This document shows, one piece after another, positions 9,346-17,516 of a stretch of 64,000 bases of DNA (position 1 is the stretch's first letter; each line of letters begins with the position of its first letter). The DNA is from Kitasatospora xanthocidica (lineage in GTDB: Bacteria > Actinomycetota > Actinomycetes > Streptomycetales > Streptomycetaceae): NCBI RefSeq assembly GCF_014656195.1, contig NZ_BNBY01000008.1, positions 304,396-368,395 on the forward strand, written 5' to 3'. The notes beneath the pieces were generated by a model. That model was not told the DNA's origin. It searched no databases and was given only the letters and a program-made list of their open reading frames with translations. A program made the translations under genes and the position numbers.

Positions 9346-9359
9346 GTGCCAATCGGCAC
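9346..9359. promoter_or_regulatory. Inverted repeat GTGCC-AATC-GGCAC upstream of the membrane protein gene
   Basis: A 5-bp perfect dyad with a four-base centre lies about 90 bases before the GTG at 9260, in a gene-free stretch (9261-9546). It could be an operator; no regulator gene is adjacent. Confidence 0.35.
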
Positions 9360-9450
9360 CTTTTGGCCTGAAACGACCCGACCATCATCGCTCCCCGCCC
9401 GCTGCTCCCCGCGACCGGGGGTGCCGATGAGCAGGGGAAACGGCCTCCGG

Positions 9451-9531
9451 CCCGCCCAGGCCCGCGCCCGGGCCCGGGCCCGCCCAGGCCCGCCCAGGCC
9501 AGCCGCAGCCCGCCCAGGCCCGCCCCGGCTG
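9451..9531. repeat. Imperfect short tandem repeat, CCCGCCCAGG type
   Basis: Roughly ten-base units rich in CCCGCCCAGG recur just downstream of the serine hydrolase stop. It is simple-sequence expansion of high-GC DNA and encodes nothing I can support. Confidence 0.6.
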
Positions 9532-9546
9532 CCCCTCGCCCCCGCC

Positions 9547-10701
9547 TCACCCAGCCGTCGCGAAGTCCCTCTGCAGCCTGCGCAGCAGCGCCGTGCCCGC
9601 CGGATCGGCCGACCGCCGGGTGTTGGCCAGCACCAGCGCCCCCACCTGCTTCTCCGGGTCGAAGGCCGCGAAGGACCGGAACCCGCCCGTGCCGCCGTTG
9701 TGCCAGATCTGCAGGTGGCCGCCCTGCTGGGTGTGCAGCCGGTGCCCGAGCCAGCCCAGGTGCATCCAGGCGAACGGGTTGACCCGGTGCCTGGTCTCCC
9801 GGGTGAGCGTGATCGCGGGCGACAGCGGCGCGTCCGGCTCCCGCTCGGCGGCCAGCTGGGCCCGCAGGAGTATCGCCAGGTCGGCGGCGGTCGACCGGAG
9901 CCCGCCCATGCCCGGCAACGCCGCCAAGTCCCAGTACGGCACCGGCCGCCCGCCCGCCGTGTGTCCGTGTGCCAGTCGCCCGGTCCGGTCGGAGCCGCTT
10001 CGGTCCGCGTCGGTCCGGCCCGCACCTGACCGCTCCGCGCCGGACCCCTCCGCACCGGTCCGCACGTGGGTGTCCGCCAGCCCCAGCGGCTCGCAGACCT
10101 CGCGCGCCACCAGTTCCTCGTACCCGGTGCCGGCCCGGTGCGCGAGGGCCAGGCCGAGCAGCCCGGCGCCGAGGTTGGAGTAGCGGAAGCTCCGCCCGGG
10201 GGTGGCCCGCAGCCTCGTCCGGGCGAGCCCGCCCAGCACGTACTCGGCGCTGCAACGGGCGTACGGATCGGGGTCGTTGGGCTTGACCAGTGCCTTCAGC
10301 AGCATGCCCCGGGGCAGCCGGGGGAGTCCCGAGGTGTGGGTGGCCAGGTGCCGCAGGGTGATCGGTTGCCTGCCCCGGCCCGGGACGACGGCCGGGCCGT
10401 CGGGGCCGTCGGCGAGCACCTCGGCGAGCGGCTCGTCCAGCCGGACCGTGTCGTCGAGCACCAGCCGTGCGAGCACGAGCGCGGTGAACACCTTGGTGAC
10501 GGAACCGATTTCGAACACCGTGTCCGGCCCGGGCACGCCGCCGCCCGGGCCCGTCCGCCCGACGCCCCGGATCTCCGTCTCACCGCCGGCCAGCCCGGCG
10601 ACCACCGCGCCGACGTGCTGGCCCTCCAGCCGGTCGGCCGTCTGCTGCACGACGCGCGCGAGTTCGTTCATGGCAGTGAGCCTAGGCGGGCCGACCTGCA
10701 T
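9547..10701 (-). CDS. Serine hydrolase, class C beta-lactamase/DD-peptidase family
   Basis: A 384-residue beta-lactamase-related enzyme. The catalytic SxxK is SVTK (in FEIGSVTKVFTALVLA), the second motif is YSN (SFRYSNLGAGLLGLA), and a C-terminal HNGGTGGF stands where KTG/HxG is expected. There is no clear signal peptide, so it may be an intracellular esterase or peptidase. Between the YSN and third motif is a low-complexity insertion rich in SGAERSGAGRTDADRSGSDR. The ATG at 10701 follows GGAGG by five bases and is preferred; ATG 10671 begins the conserved part but has no ribosome site. Confidence 0.83.
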   Translation of the reverse strand: MQVGPPRLTAMNELARVVQQTADRLEGQHVGAVVAGLAGGETEIRGVGRTGPGGGVPGPDTVFEIGSVTKVFTALVLARLVLDDTVRLDEPLAEVLADGPDGPAVVPGRGRQPITLRHLATHTSGLPRLPRGMLLKALVKPNDPDPYARCSAEYVLGGLARTRLRATPGRSFRYSNLGAGLLGLALAHRAGTGYEELVAREVCEPLGLADTHVRTGAEGSGAERSGAGRTDADRSGSDRTGRLAHGHTAGGRPVPYWDLAALPGMGGLRSTAADLAILLRAQLAAEREPDAPLSPAITLTRETRHRVNPFAWMHLGWLGHRLHTQQGGHLQIWHNGGTGGFRSFAAFDPEKQVGALVLANTRRSADPAGTALLRRLQRDFATAG

Positions 10702-10767
10702 GATCCCTCCGCCCCGAAAACGATTTCGGCCGCTCCTGATGCTCCTCCAGATGTACGCCCGGCTGCG

Positions 10768-10797
10768 CCCGGCACGGTACAACCCGGCACGGTACAA
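10768..10797. repeat. Two tandem copies of CCCGGCACGGTACAA
   Basis: A 15-bp unit is repeated exactly at 10768 and 10783, with a decayed third unit after it, between the serine hydrolase start and the HIT gene end. The 172-base gap otherwise shows nothing I can name. Confidence 0.8.
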
Positions 10798-10872
10798 CCC
10801 GGCGCGCCGCCACCCGGTCAGCAGCAGCCGGTCCGACGGTCCCCCGCCCGGCCACGCGGCAGGACGCCGAGC

Positions 10873-11286
10873 TCACTCCCCCAGCGCCGCCCGCAGCCTG
10901 GCCGCGACCTCCGCGGCCCCCGCCTCGTCCGGGTACTTCCCCCGCGGCCAGAAGAACCCGCGCAGCCCGTCCTTCGGATTGCGCGGCACCACGTGGACGT
11001 GCAGGTGCGGCACCGACTGGCTGATCCGGTTGTTCGCCGCCACGAAGCTGCCCGCCGCGCCCAGGCCCCGCTCGACGGCGGCGGCCACCCGCTGCACCCG
11101 CAGGAAGAACGGCCCGACCTCCTCGGCGGGCAGGTCCGCCAGCGTCCGGTGATGGGCGCGGGGCACGACCAGGACGTGTCCGGGGAACAGCGGGCGGCGG
11201 TCCAGGAAGGCCACCGCCGTCCCGTCGTCCAGCACCAGGTGCGCGGGCTCCTCGCCCGCCACCACCGCACAGAAGACGCAGTCCAT
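10873..11286 (-). CDS. HIT family protein
   Basis: A 137-residue histidine-triad protein. The signature H-x-H-x-H-x-x is HLHVHVV near residue 95; the N terminus MDCVFCAVVAGEEPA carries the two cysteines seen in many HIT hydrolases, where they help bind zinc. The family hydrolyses nucleoside phosphoramidates or dinucleotides such as AppppA. Start ATG 11286 places CxxC at the usual position. No strong ribosome site is seen. Confidence 0.92.
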   Translation of the reverse strand: MDCVFCAVVAGEEPAHLVLDDGTAVAFLDRRPLFPGHVLVVPRAHHRTLADLPAEEVGPFFLRVQRVAAAVERGLGAAGSFVAANNRISQSVPHLHVHVVPRNPKDGLRGFFWPRGKYPDEAGAAEVAARLRAALGE

Positions 11287-11455
11287 CCGTCCATTCAAGC
11301 CATCGGCGGCCGCCCCGGCACCCCGGCAAACCCCCGCCGCCCCGGCGTCACCCGACCGGCCGCCGACCGGGTGCGGCCGCCCGGCCGCCGGGCGCACGGT
11401 GCTGCAGGGGGCCGATCAGCGGGCGCGCCGAGCGCCGCACGAGGAGGTGGCCCGG

Positions 11456-11644
11456 ATGTCGGGCAAGTTCGAGGTCTATCAGGACGCCGGCGGCAAGTAC
11501 CGGTTCCGGCTCAAGGCGGGCAACGGCGAGATCGTCGCCACCGGCCAGGGCTACGTCAGCAAGGAAGCCGCCCACAAGGGCGTCGACGCCGTCCAGCGGG
11601 CCGCCGACGGCGCGGCCGTGGTGGACGTCCCCAAGGCCGCCTGA
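11456..11644 (+). CDS. DUF1508 (YegP-like) family protein
   Basis: A 62-residue single-repeat YegP-like protein: FEVYQDAGGKYRFRLKAGNGEIVATGQGY followed by SKEAAHKGVDAVQRAA. Members often carry one or two copies; this has one. The function is not established. ATG 11456 follows GAGGAGG by eight bases. Confidence 0.85.
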   Translation: MSGKFEVYQDAGGKYRFRLKAGNGEIVATGQGYVSKEAAHKGVDAVQRAADGAAVVDVPKAA

Positions 11645-11765
11645 GCGTACGGGCCCCGGCGGGCGGACACGCCGGTCCGGCCCGCCGGGACCCCGTATGC
11701 CCGGCCCGGCCCGGCCCGACCGTCCCCGCCCGCCGGGGCCCGTACGCCCGGCCCGGCCCGCCGCC

Positions 11766-12461
11766 TCACTCGTACCGGTACAGCAGCGACTCCCGCTCGG
11801 TCTGCTCGATCATCTCGATGGTCAGCGACTCGTCCCGCAGGTGCGAGAGCGTGACCTCCGCCGACGTCGGCTGCGCGTCCTTGGCGAGCCAGTTCTCCGG
11901 CTTCCAGGCCGAGGCTCGCAGCAGGGACTTCGGGCAGTGCGCGTACACCTCCTCCACCGCGACCACGATCGCACTGCGCGGCGGCTTGCCGACGGCGGTC
12001 AGCTGCCGCAGCAGCTCGGGGTCGGTGGAGACGCAGGCCCGTCCGTTGACCCGCAGCGTGGTCTCCCGGCCCGGGACGACGAAGAGCAGCCCGACCCGGC
12101 CGTTCTCCAGGATGTTGTGCAGGGTGTCCAGGCGCTTGTTGCCGGTGGCGTCCGGGATGGCCAGGGTGTGCTCGTCGAGCACCGAGACCAGCCCGGCCGG
12201 CCCGCCGCGCGGGGAGACGTCGCAGCGCCCGGCGGCGTCGGAGCTGGCCACGAAGACCAGCGGCGAGCAGGCGATCAGGCGCTGGGCGACCTCGTGCAGG
12301 TGGTCGACCTGCTTGCGGCGCGCGTGATCGCCGGGCTGCTCGTAGATCTCGCGCAGCTGGGCCGGGTCGCGGAGGGCGTCCGCGCGGAGGGCCTCGAACA
12401 GACTGGTCGGCCGGTCCGGTCCGGCGCTTGACGGAGCGGCAGTTTCCGGTGTGGTGGTCAT
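11766..12461 (-). CDS. PPOX-class FMN-dependent flavoprotein (pyridoxamine 5'-phosphate oxidase-like)
   Basis: A 231-residue split-barrel flavoprotein. The core runs from about residue 60: PLVFVASSDAAGRCDVSPRGG, LAIPDATGNKRLDTLHNILENGRVGLLFVVPG, LRVNGRACV; these are typical of the MSMEG_1061-like FMN-dependent PPOX family. The reaction is unknown (F420 or FMN-linked reductions are found in relatives). A TAGATT -10 box ends six bases before the ATG, so it is probably leaderless, and an inverted repeat covers this control region (see next entry), suggesting repression. Confidence 0.85.
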   Translation of the reverse strand: MTTTPETAAPSSAGPDRPTSLFEALRADALRDPAQLREIYEQPGDHARRKQVDHLHEVAQRLIACSPLVFVASSDAAGRCDVSPRGGPAGLVSVLDEHTLAIPDATGNKRLDTLHNILENGRVGLLFVVPGRETTLRVNGRACVSTDPELLRQLTAVGKPPRSAIVVAVEEVYAHCPKSLLRASAWKPENWLAKDAQPTSAEVTLSHLRDESLTIEMIEQTERESLLYRYE

Positions 12462-12473
12462 ACCGGAAATCTA
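12443..12473 (-). promoter_or_regulatory. -10 box and candidate operator over the PPOX start codon
   Basis: TTTCCGGT (12443-12450) and ACCGGAAA (12462-12469) form an eight-base perfect inverted repeat separated by 11 bases. The right arm abuts the ATG and overlaps the -10 box TAGATT (minus strand, 12468-12473). A protein bound here would block both polymerase and ribosome access. Confidence 0.55.
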
Positions 12474-12621
12474 GCCGAGGCCCTCCGGCACCCCGCCGGC
12501 CCGGCCGCCCGCGACCCCCGGGAGAAGCCCGGCCGTACCCCTCGCCACCAGCGGTTTTCCGCTGATAATGGGGCCAGGGACTAATGGGGCCGGGGACCCC
12601 AGCCAGCCGGAGGTGGTGGTC

Positions 12622-12939
12622 GTGATCGTCAGAATCTGGGCCGGGCAGGTGCCGGCCGGTCGCATCGAGGAGTTCTGCGCCCACCTGGCCGCCCAGGTGC
12701 TCCCGCAGCTGGGGCGGACGGACGGCTGCCTCGGCGGCGAGCTGCTGCGTCCGGTGTCGGAGGAGAACGGGAACCGGGTGCTGGTGGTGAGCCGCTGGCG
12801 CGACGAGGACGCGCTGCGCGGGTACGCCGGGCCGATGTGGCGGATCCGGCCGGTCTGGTCGGAGGGCGAGCTCCGCTACCTCGCCCACCCCCCGGAGGTC
12901 ACCCACTTCCTCCAGGTCACCGCACCCGCCGCACTCTGA
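12622..12939 (+). CDS. Antibiotic biosynthesis monooxygenase (ABM)-like protein
   Basis: A 105-residue dimeric alpha/beta-barrel type protein: VIVRIWAGQVPAGRIEEFCAHL, then GCLGGELLRPVSEENGNRVLVVSRWRDEDALRGYAG. Such small proteins include quinone-forming monooxygenases and many of unknown role. The GTG at 12622 is eight bases after CGGAGG; earlier GTG codons overlap the ribosome site itself. Confidence 0.7.
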   Translation: MIVRIWAGQVPAGRIEEFCAHLAAQVLPQLGRTDGCLGGELLRPVSEENGNRVLVVSRWRDEDALRGYAGPMWRIRPVWSEGELRYLAHPPEVTHFLQVTAPAAL

Positions 12940-12948
12940 ACACTCCGC

Positions 12949-12973
12949 GGGAGCGCTCGCCGAGAGCGCTCCC
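12949..12973. terminator. Bidirectional terminator hairpin
   Basis: GGGAGCGCTC / GAGCGCTCCC, a 10-bp perfect stem with a five-base loop, stands between the convergent ABM-like and DUF4242 genes. Confidence 0.7.
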
Positions 12974-13026
12974 CGCTCGCACTCCGTAACGCGCCCGTCC
13001 CTCTCCTCGCACCGGCGACGGCGCCC

Positions 13027-13275
13027 TCACACCGACAGCGGCACCGGGTGGATCTCGTCCGCCGGGTGCCCGGTACGGGTGTGGACCCGCTGCACGGCCT
13101 CCTTGGTCGGAGCCTCGGAGAGGCAGTACACGGTGCCCGAGTCCGGGTCCGCCCACGCCTGCTCGAAGTGGACGCCCTCCTCGCCCTCGACCTTCAGGTC
13201 GGCCGCGTGGGCCGCCTTGAGCTGCTCGGCCGTGATCCCGGCCATCCCGTGGTGGACGTCCATGAACTTCGCCAT
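13027..13275 (-). CDS. DUF4242 protein, SCO4226-like nickel-binding family
   Basis: An 82-residue protein starting MAKFMDVHHGMAGITAEQL, with the H-H pair and later FEQAWADPDSGTVYCLSEAPTKEAVQRVH. This matches DUF4242, whose Streptomyces coelicolor member SCO4226 was described as a nickel-binding protein. GGAGG lies seven bases before the ATG. The biological role is unclear. Confidence 0.82.
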   Translation of the reverse strand: MAKFMDVHHGMAGITAEQLKAAHAADLKVEGEEGVHFEQAWADPDSGTVYCLSEAPTKEAVQRVHTRTGHPADEIHPVPLSV

Positions 13276-13555
13276 CGCCCTCGCCTCCGTAGCTTCGGTG
13301 CGTCACCGGCAGGGCCCCACCTACCAGCGTCGCCCCCACCACGCCTGTCCGCCACCAGACCGCCCCGGCTGTCGGGCAGCCCCCCGCCGGACCCCCGCCG
13401 GACCCCCCGCCACCGACCACCACACCGGATCCCGACAGCAGCACGTAGCACCCCGCCGCACATTCCCCGCAAGGCCGTGAAACAGGCCACAGCGAAACCC
13501 ACTCCCTGCCCTTGCGTCGACCGTGGCAGAATGACCGCAACAGCAGTGACGTTCA

Positions 13556-13681
13556 GCGCACTCCGGGGTCGGTGAAAATCCGAACCGGCGGTTACAGTCC
13601 GCGACCCGTCCGCAGCCAGCGGCCGGTTGACCAGGTGAAATTCCTGGACCGACGGTTAAAGTCCGGATGGGAGGCGTGCGC
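13556..13681 (+). ncRNA. FMN riboswitch (RFN element)
   Basis: The element begins and ends with a perfect P1 helix, GCGCAC (13556-13561) / GTGCGC (13676-13681). Between them are the conserved RFN blocks: CGGGGTCGGTGAAAATCCGA, ACCGGCGGTTACAGTCCGCG, CCAGGTGAAATTCCTGGACC and GACGGTTAAAGTCCGGATGG. It binds flavin mononucleotide and switches off the riboflavin operon that follows. The 280 bases before it (13276-13555) are C-rich, hold the promoter region but no gene I can support. Confidence 0.97.
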
Positions 13682-13712
13682 GGGCGGACGAAGAGCAGTT
13701 CCCGTGGTCCAT

Positions 13713-13774
13713 CGGATGTCCCGAACATCCGGGTCGGCCGCGGTCAGGTGAACGACGGGAGACGGGTGTCTCCC
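13713..13774 (+). promoter_or_regulatory. Candidate expression platform of the FMN riboswitch
   Basis: Two perfect 7-bp hairpins follow the aptamer: CGGATGT-CCCGA-ACATCCG (13713-13731) and GGGAGAC-GGGT-GTCTCCC (13757-13774). No T-tract follows either. They could be a non-canonical terminator or pause sites; the remaining leader to the GTG at 13912 is about 140 bases. Confidence 0.45.
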
Positions 13775-13911
13775 GGGCCGGGTGAGCGATCTCCCGGCGG
13801 CTTGGGCGCTCCCGGCGACGGGTGCCGCCGTGAGCCCGTGCACCGGTGCCCGTCCGCGTCATCTCCCCCTGCCGCCCCGGAGTCCGCGCCCCAAGCGCGA
13901 GGAGAACCCGG

Positions 13912-14649
13912 GTGTTCACCGGCATCATCGAAGAGCTCGGCGAGGTCGTGTCGATCGAGGAGATCGGCGACTCCTCGCGGATCCGCCTGCGTGGCCCGGT
14001 GGTCTGTTCGGACGCGGGGCACGGCGACTCCATCGCGGTCAACGGCGTCTGCCTGACCGTCGTCGACAGCCCGGAGGAACTGGCCGCGGGCACCGGCGAG
14101 TTCAGCGCCGACGTGATGGCCGAGACGCTGCACCGCTCCAGCCTCGGCGAGTTGAAGCCCGGCTCCCGGGTCAATCTGGAGCGCGCCATGGCGCTCGGCG
14201 CCCGGCTCGGCGGTCACCTCGTCCAGGGCCACGTCGACGCCACCGGGCGGCTGGTGAGCCGCGAGCCCGGCGAGCGCGACGCGAACGGCGAACTGCGCTG
14301 GGAGGTCCTGCGGTTCTCGCTGCCGGACACCATCTCCCGCTACCTGGTGGAGAAGGGCTCGATCACGGTCGACGGCGTCAGCCTCACCGTGGTGGAGGCC
14401 GCCCGTGACAGCTTCACCGTCAGCCTCATCCCGGCCACCCTCGCGCTGACCACGCTGGGCGCCAAGACCGTCGGCGAGAGCGTCAACCTGGAGGTGGACG
14501 TGCTCGCCAAGTACGTGGAGCGGCTGCTCGAGTCGCGCACCCTGCCGAGCCTGCCCGGCCTCTCCACCCTTTCCATCCCGTCCGACCCGTCCACCTCGTC
14601 CGACCTGTCCGACCTGCCGACCGACGGAACCCCGGGGGAGTCCGAATGA
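13912..14649 (+). CDS. ribE: Riboflavin synthase, alpha chain
   Basis: A 245-residue enzyme that dismutates two 6,7-dimethyl-8-ribityllumazine molecules into riboflavin. It has the expected internal duplication: MFTGIIEELGEVV opens the first lumazine-binding half, GHLVQGHVDATG opens the second. A C-terminal tail of about 40 residues, rich in Ser/Pro/Asp (SDPSTSSDLSD), exceeds the usual length. The GTG at 13912 follows GAGGAGAA and gives the canonical MFTGII start. It is the first gene of the operon and overlaps ribM by four bases. Confidence 0.95.
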   Translation: MFTGIIEELGEVVSIEEIGDSSRIRLRGPVVCSDAGHGDSIAVNGVCLTVVDSPEELAAGTGEFSADVMAETLHRSSLGELKPGSRVNLERAMALGARLGGHLVQGHVDATGRLVSREPGERDANGELRWEVLRFSLPDTISRYLVEKGSITVDGVSLTVVEAARDSFTVSLIPATLALTTLGAKTVGESVNLEVDVLAKYVERLLESRTLPSLPGLSTLSIPSDPSTSSDLSDLPTDGTPGESE

Positions 14650-15293
14650 GCTGGCTCAGTGGAGAAGCGTTCACCGTCTTCGGTGAACACGTGAAGTGGG
14701 CCGACATGTTCGGCAACCTGCTCGGTTTCGGCGGCCTCGCGCTCGGCTGGCGCCGCTCGGTCTGGAGCTGGCCGGTCCAGCTGCTGTCCGGCGTGGTGCT
14801 GATCACCGCCTACCTCGGCGGCCACGTCCCCGGCCTGATCGGCAAGCAGCTGATCGTGATCGCCACCGCCGCCTGGGGCTGGGCCCAGTGGCGGCGCGGC
14901 CGCCGCGACACCGGCACGATCGCCGTCCGGTTCGCCACCTGGCCCGAGCGGGCCGCCCTGGCGGCGGGTACGGCGGTCGGCACCGTCGCGCTGGCGATGC
15001 TCTTCCAGTCCTACCCCAGCCTGTCCTGGAGTCCCTGGTCGGACGCCTACATCTTCGTCGGCACGCTGGCGGCGATGGTCGCCCAGGCCCGTGGCTGGCT
15101 GGAGTTCTGGTTCGCCTGGATCGCGGTCGACGTCGTCGGCGTCCCGCTCGCCTTCAACAGCGGCTACTCCTTCTCCGGCCTCACCTACTCCATCTACTTC
15201 GTCCTGGTGCTGCTCGGCCTGCGCTCCTGGTGGCTGAGCACCCGTGAACCGCGCACCGAGTCCGCCACCGTCCCGCAGGGAGCCACGGCATGA
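14646..15293 (+). CDS. ribM: Riboflavin transporter RibM (PnuX), PnuC family
   Basis: A 215-residue membrane protein of the PnuC fold with several hydrophobic segments and the family-typical W-rich positions ([26 protein letters not shown]). Its place between ribE and ribBA, with four-base overlaps on both sides, and FMN riboswitch control identify it as the riboflavin uptake facilitator RibM/PnuX known from corynebacteria and Streptomyces davawensis, rather than a nicotinamide mononucleotide carrier. Confidence 0.9.
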   Translation: MSWLSGEAFTVFGEHVKWADMFGNLLGFGGLALGWRRSVWSWPVQLLSGVVLITAYLGGHVPGLIGKQLIVIATAAWGWAQWRRGRRDTGTIAVRFATWPERAALAAGTAVGTVALAMLFQSYPSLSWSPWSDAYIFVGTLAAMVAQARGWLEFWFAWIAVDVVGVPLAFNSGYSFSGLTYSIYFVLVLLGLRSWWLSTREPRTESATVPQGATA

Positions 15294-16576
15294 CCGAGAA
15301 CCAGTCCGACAAGGGCACCACCGAGGTCGAGCTCGTCCTCGACCCGGTCGAGCGGGCGATCGCCGACATCGCCCTCGGCCGCGCGGTGATCGTGGTCGAC
15401 GACGAGGACCGGGAGAACGAGGGCGACATCGTCTTCGCCGCCTCCGCCGCCACCCCCGAGCTGATGGCCTTCACCATCCGCTACAGCTCCGGCGTGATCT
15501 GCGCCCCGATGACCGGCGAGGAGCTGGACCGCCTCAAGCTCCCGCCGATGACCCAGGTCAACGAGGACCGCAAGGGCACCGCTTACACCGTCTCGGTGGA
15601 CGCCCGCGAGGGGGTCGACACCGGGATCTCCGCCGCCGACCGCGCCCGCACCGTCCGGCTGCTCTCCTCGGCCGGCACCGAGCCCGGCGACCTCACCCGC
15701 CCGGGGCACGTCTTCCCGCTGCGCGCGGTCGAGGGCGGGGTGCTGGTCCGCCCCGGCCACACCGAGGCCGCCGTCGACCTGGCCCGGCTGGCCGGGCTGC
15801 CGCCGGCCGGCGCGATCGCCGAGGTGGTCAACGACGACGGCTCCATGGCCCGGCTGCCCGAGCTGGTCGTCTTCGCCCGCGAGCACGGCCTCGCGATCAT
15901 CTCCATCGAGGACCTGATCGCCTACCGTCGCCGCACCGAGCTACACGTCGACCGGGCCGCCGTCACCTCCCTGCCCACGGCGTACGGGGAGTTCACCGCC
16001 GTCGGCTACCGGGGCACCATCGACGGCACCGAGCACATCGCCCTGGTGGCCTCCGGCGGCCCGGACGGCGGCCTGGACGGTTCCGGACGGCTGCCGGACG
16101 GCGAGGACGTCCTGGTGCGGGTCCACTCCGAGTGCCTGACCGGCGACGTCTTCGGTTCGCTGCGCTGCGACTGCGGCCCGCAGCTGGAGGCCTCGTTGCA
16201 GCGGATCGCCGAGGCGGGCCGGGGCGTGGTGCTCTACCTGCGCGGGCACGAGGGGCGGGGGATCGGCCTGGCCCACAAGCTGCGCGCGTACGAGCTGCAG
16301 GAGCAGGGGCGCGACACCGTCGACGCCAACCTGGACCTCGGCCTGCCCGCCGACGCCCGCGACTACAGCATCGCCGCGCAGATGCTGGTGGACCTCGGCG
16401 TCCGCTCGCTCACCCTGCTCACCAACAACCCGCAGAAGCTGACCGCGCTCACCGAGCACGGCCTCAAGGTCAAGGGGCGCGAGGCGGTCGAGATCGCGCC
16501 CGGCGAGCACAACCTGAGCTACCTGCGGACCAAGCGCGACCGGATGGGCCACGACCTGCCCGGCCTCGGCTCCTGA
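15290..16576 (+). CDS. ribBA: Bifunctional 3,4-dihydroxy-2-butanone-4-phosphate synthase / GTP cyclohydrolase II
   Basis: A 428-residue fusion of the two entry enzymes of riboflavin synthesis. Residues about 1-215 are the butanone-phosphate synthase, with [10 protein letters not shown] and the [15 protein letters not shown] block. Residues about 220-428 are GTP cyclohydrolase II, with zinc ligands in [20 protein letters not shown] and the [12 protein letters not shown] motif. It makes the four-carbon unit from ribulose 5-phosphate and the pyrimidine from GTP. Start and stop are tightly packed with ribM and ribH. Confidence 0.97.
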   Translation: MTENQSDKGTTEVELVLDPVERAIADIALGRAVIVVDDEDRENEGDIVFAASAATPELMAFTIRYSSGVICAPMTGEELDRLKLPPMTQVNEDRKGTAYTVSVDAREGVDTGISAADRARTVRLLSSAGTEPGDLTRPGHVFPLRAVEGGVLVRPGHTEAAVDLARLAGLPPAGAIAEVVNDDGSMARLPELVVFAREHGLAIISIEDLIAYRRRTELHVDRAAVTSLPTAYGEFTAVGYRGTIDGTEHIALVASGGPDGGLDGSGRLPDGEDVLVRVHSECLTGDVFGSLRCDCGPQLEASLQRIAEAGRGVVLYLRGHEGRGIGLAHKLRAYELQEQGRDTVDANLDLGLPADARDYSIAAQMLVDLGVRSLTLLTNNPQKLTALTEHGLKVKGREAVEIAPGEHNLSYLRTKRDRMGHDLPGLGS

Positions 16577-16615
16577 ACACGCCCACCACTCGTACGACGA
16601 ACAGGAAGTAAGAAC

Positions 16616-17089
16616 ATGAGCGGCCACGGAGCCCCCGAGCTGACCATCGACGGCGCCGCCGACCTCAAGGTCGCCGTCATCGCCGCCCAGTGGCACGACC
16701 AGGTGATGAACGGCCTCCTGGACGGCGCCCACCGCGCGCTCAAGGAGCTGGGCATCGCCGAGCCGACCGTGCTGCGCGTCCCGGGCACCTTCGAACTGCC
16801 GGTCGCCGCCAAGCGGCTGGCCGAGCGCGGCTACGACGCCGTGGTCGCCCTCGGCGTGGTGATCCGCGGCGGCACCCCGCACTTCGACTACGTCTGCCAG
16901 GCGGCCACCGTCGGCCTGACCCAGGTCAGCGTCGACACCGGCGTCCCGGTCGGCTTCGGCGTGCTGACCTGCGACAACGAGGAGCAGGCGCTCGACCGCG
17001 CCGGGCTGCCCGGCTCCGCCGAGGACAAGGGCCACGAGGCCGTCACCGCCGCCGTCGCCACCGCCGCGGTGCTGCGCGCCGCGCACTGA
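16616..17089 (+). CDS. ribH: 6,7-dimethyl-8-ribityllumazine synthase
   Basis: A 157-residue lumazine synthase that condenses the pyrimidine and butanone precursors. Typical blocks are [53 protein letters not shown] and [20 protein letters not shown] (the conserved histidine is in GTPHFDYV). A GGAAG ribosome site lies eight bases before the ATG. It closes the operon, 39 bases after ribBA. The pathway deaminase/reductase ribD is not in this window and must be elsewhere. Confidence 0.97.
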   Translation: MSGHGAPELTIDGAADLKVAVIAAQWHDQVMNGLLDGAHRALKELGIAEPTVLRVPGTFELPVAAKRLAERGYDAVVALGVVIRGGTPHFDYVCQAATVGLTQVSVDTGVPVGFGVLTCDNEEQALDRAGLPGSAEDKGHEAVTAAVATAAVLRAAH

Positions 17090-17100
17090 CGAGGGCCCGT

Positions 17101-17152
17101 ACGGTCCCGGACCGCGGACGTCCACCGGACTGTCCACGGTCCGGGACCGTTT
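17101..17152 (+). terminator. Terminator of the riboflavin operon
   Basis: A 14-bp perfect stem ACGGTCCCGGACCG / CGGTCCGGGACCGT encloses a second small GGAC/GTCC hairpin and is followed by TTT, 12 bases after the ribH stop. Confidence 0.8.
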
Positions 17153-17175
17153 ACCGTCCGTCCGTCCGCACGCCG

Positions 17176-17181
17176 TAAGGT
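17176..17181 (+). promoter_or_regulatory. -10 box (TAAGGT) of hisE
   Basis: TAAGGT ends nine bases before the hisE ATG; no ribosome site is present, so the transcript is probably leaderless or nearly so. Confidence 0.5.
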
Positions 17182-17190
17182 GGCCCCATC

Positions 17191-17463
17191 ATGGCTTCGA
17201 AGACATTCGAGGAGCTCTTCGCCGAGCTCCAGCAGAAGGCCGCCACCGGCGACCCCTCGTCCTCCCGTACCGCGCAGCTCGTCCAGCAGGGCGTCCATGC
17301 GATCGGCAAGAAGGTCGTCGAGGAGGCCGCCGAGGTCTGGATGGCCGCCGAGTTCCAGTCGGACGAGCAGACAGCGGAGGAGATCTCGCAGCTCCTTTAC
17401 CACCTTCAGGTGATGATGATCGCCCGTGGGCTGACGCTCGACGACGTCTACAAGTACCTCTGA
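17191..17463 (+). CDS. hisE: Phosphoribosyl-ATP pyrophosphatase
   Basis: A 90-residue all-alpha pyrophosphatase that carries out the second step of histidine synthesis. Visible are [27 protein letters not shown] and the metal-binding [12 protein letters not shown] block, then [18 protein letters not shown]. It stands directly before hisG, 53 bases apart, as in other actinobacteria. Expression seems to start from its own leaderless promoter, separate from the rib operon. Confidence 0.95.
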   Translation: MASKTFEELFAELQQKAATGDPSSSRTAQLVQQGVHAIGKKVVEEAAEVWMAAEFQSDEQTAEEISQLLYHLQVMMIARGLTLDDVYKYL

Positions 17464-17516
17464 ACCCTCAAGCTCCGCCGAGCAGTCCCCTTCAACAGGT
17501 AAGGAAGCAACCTCCC

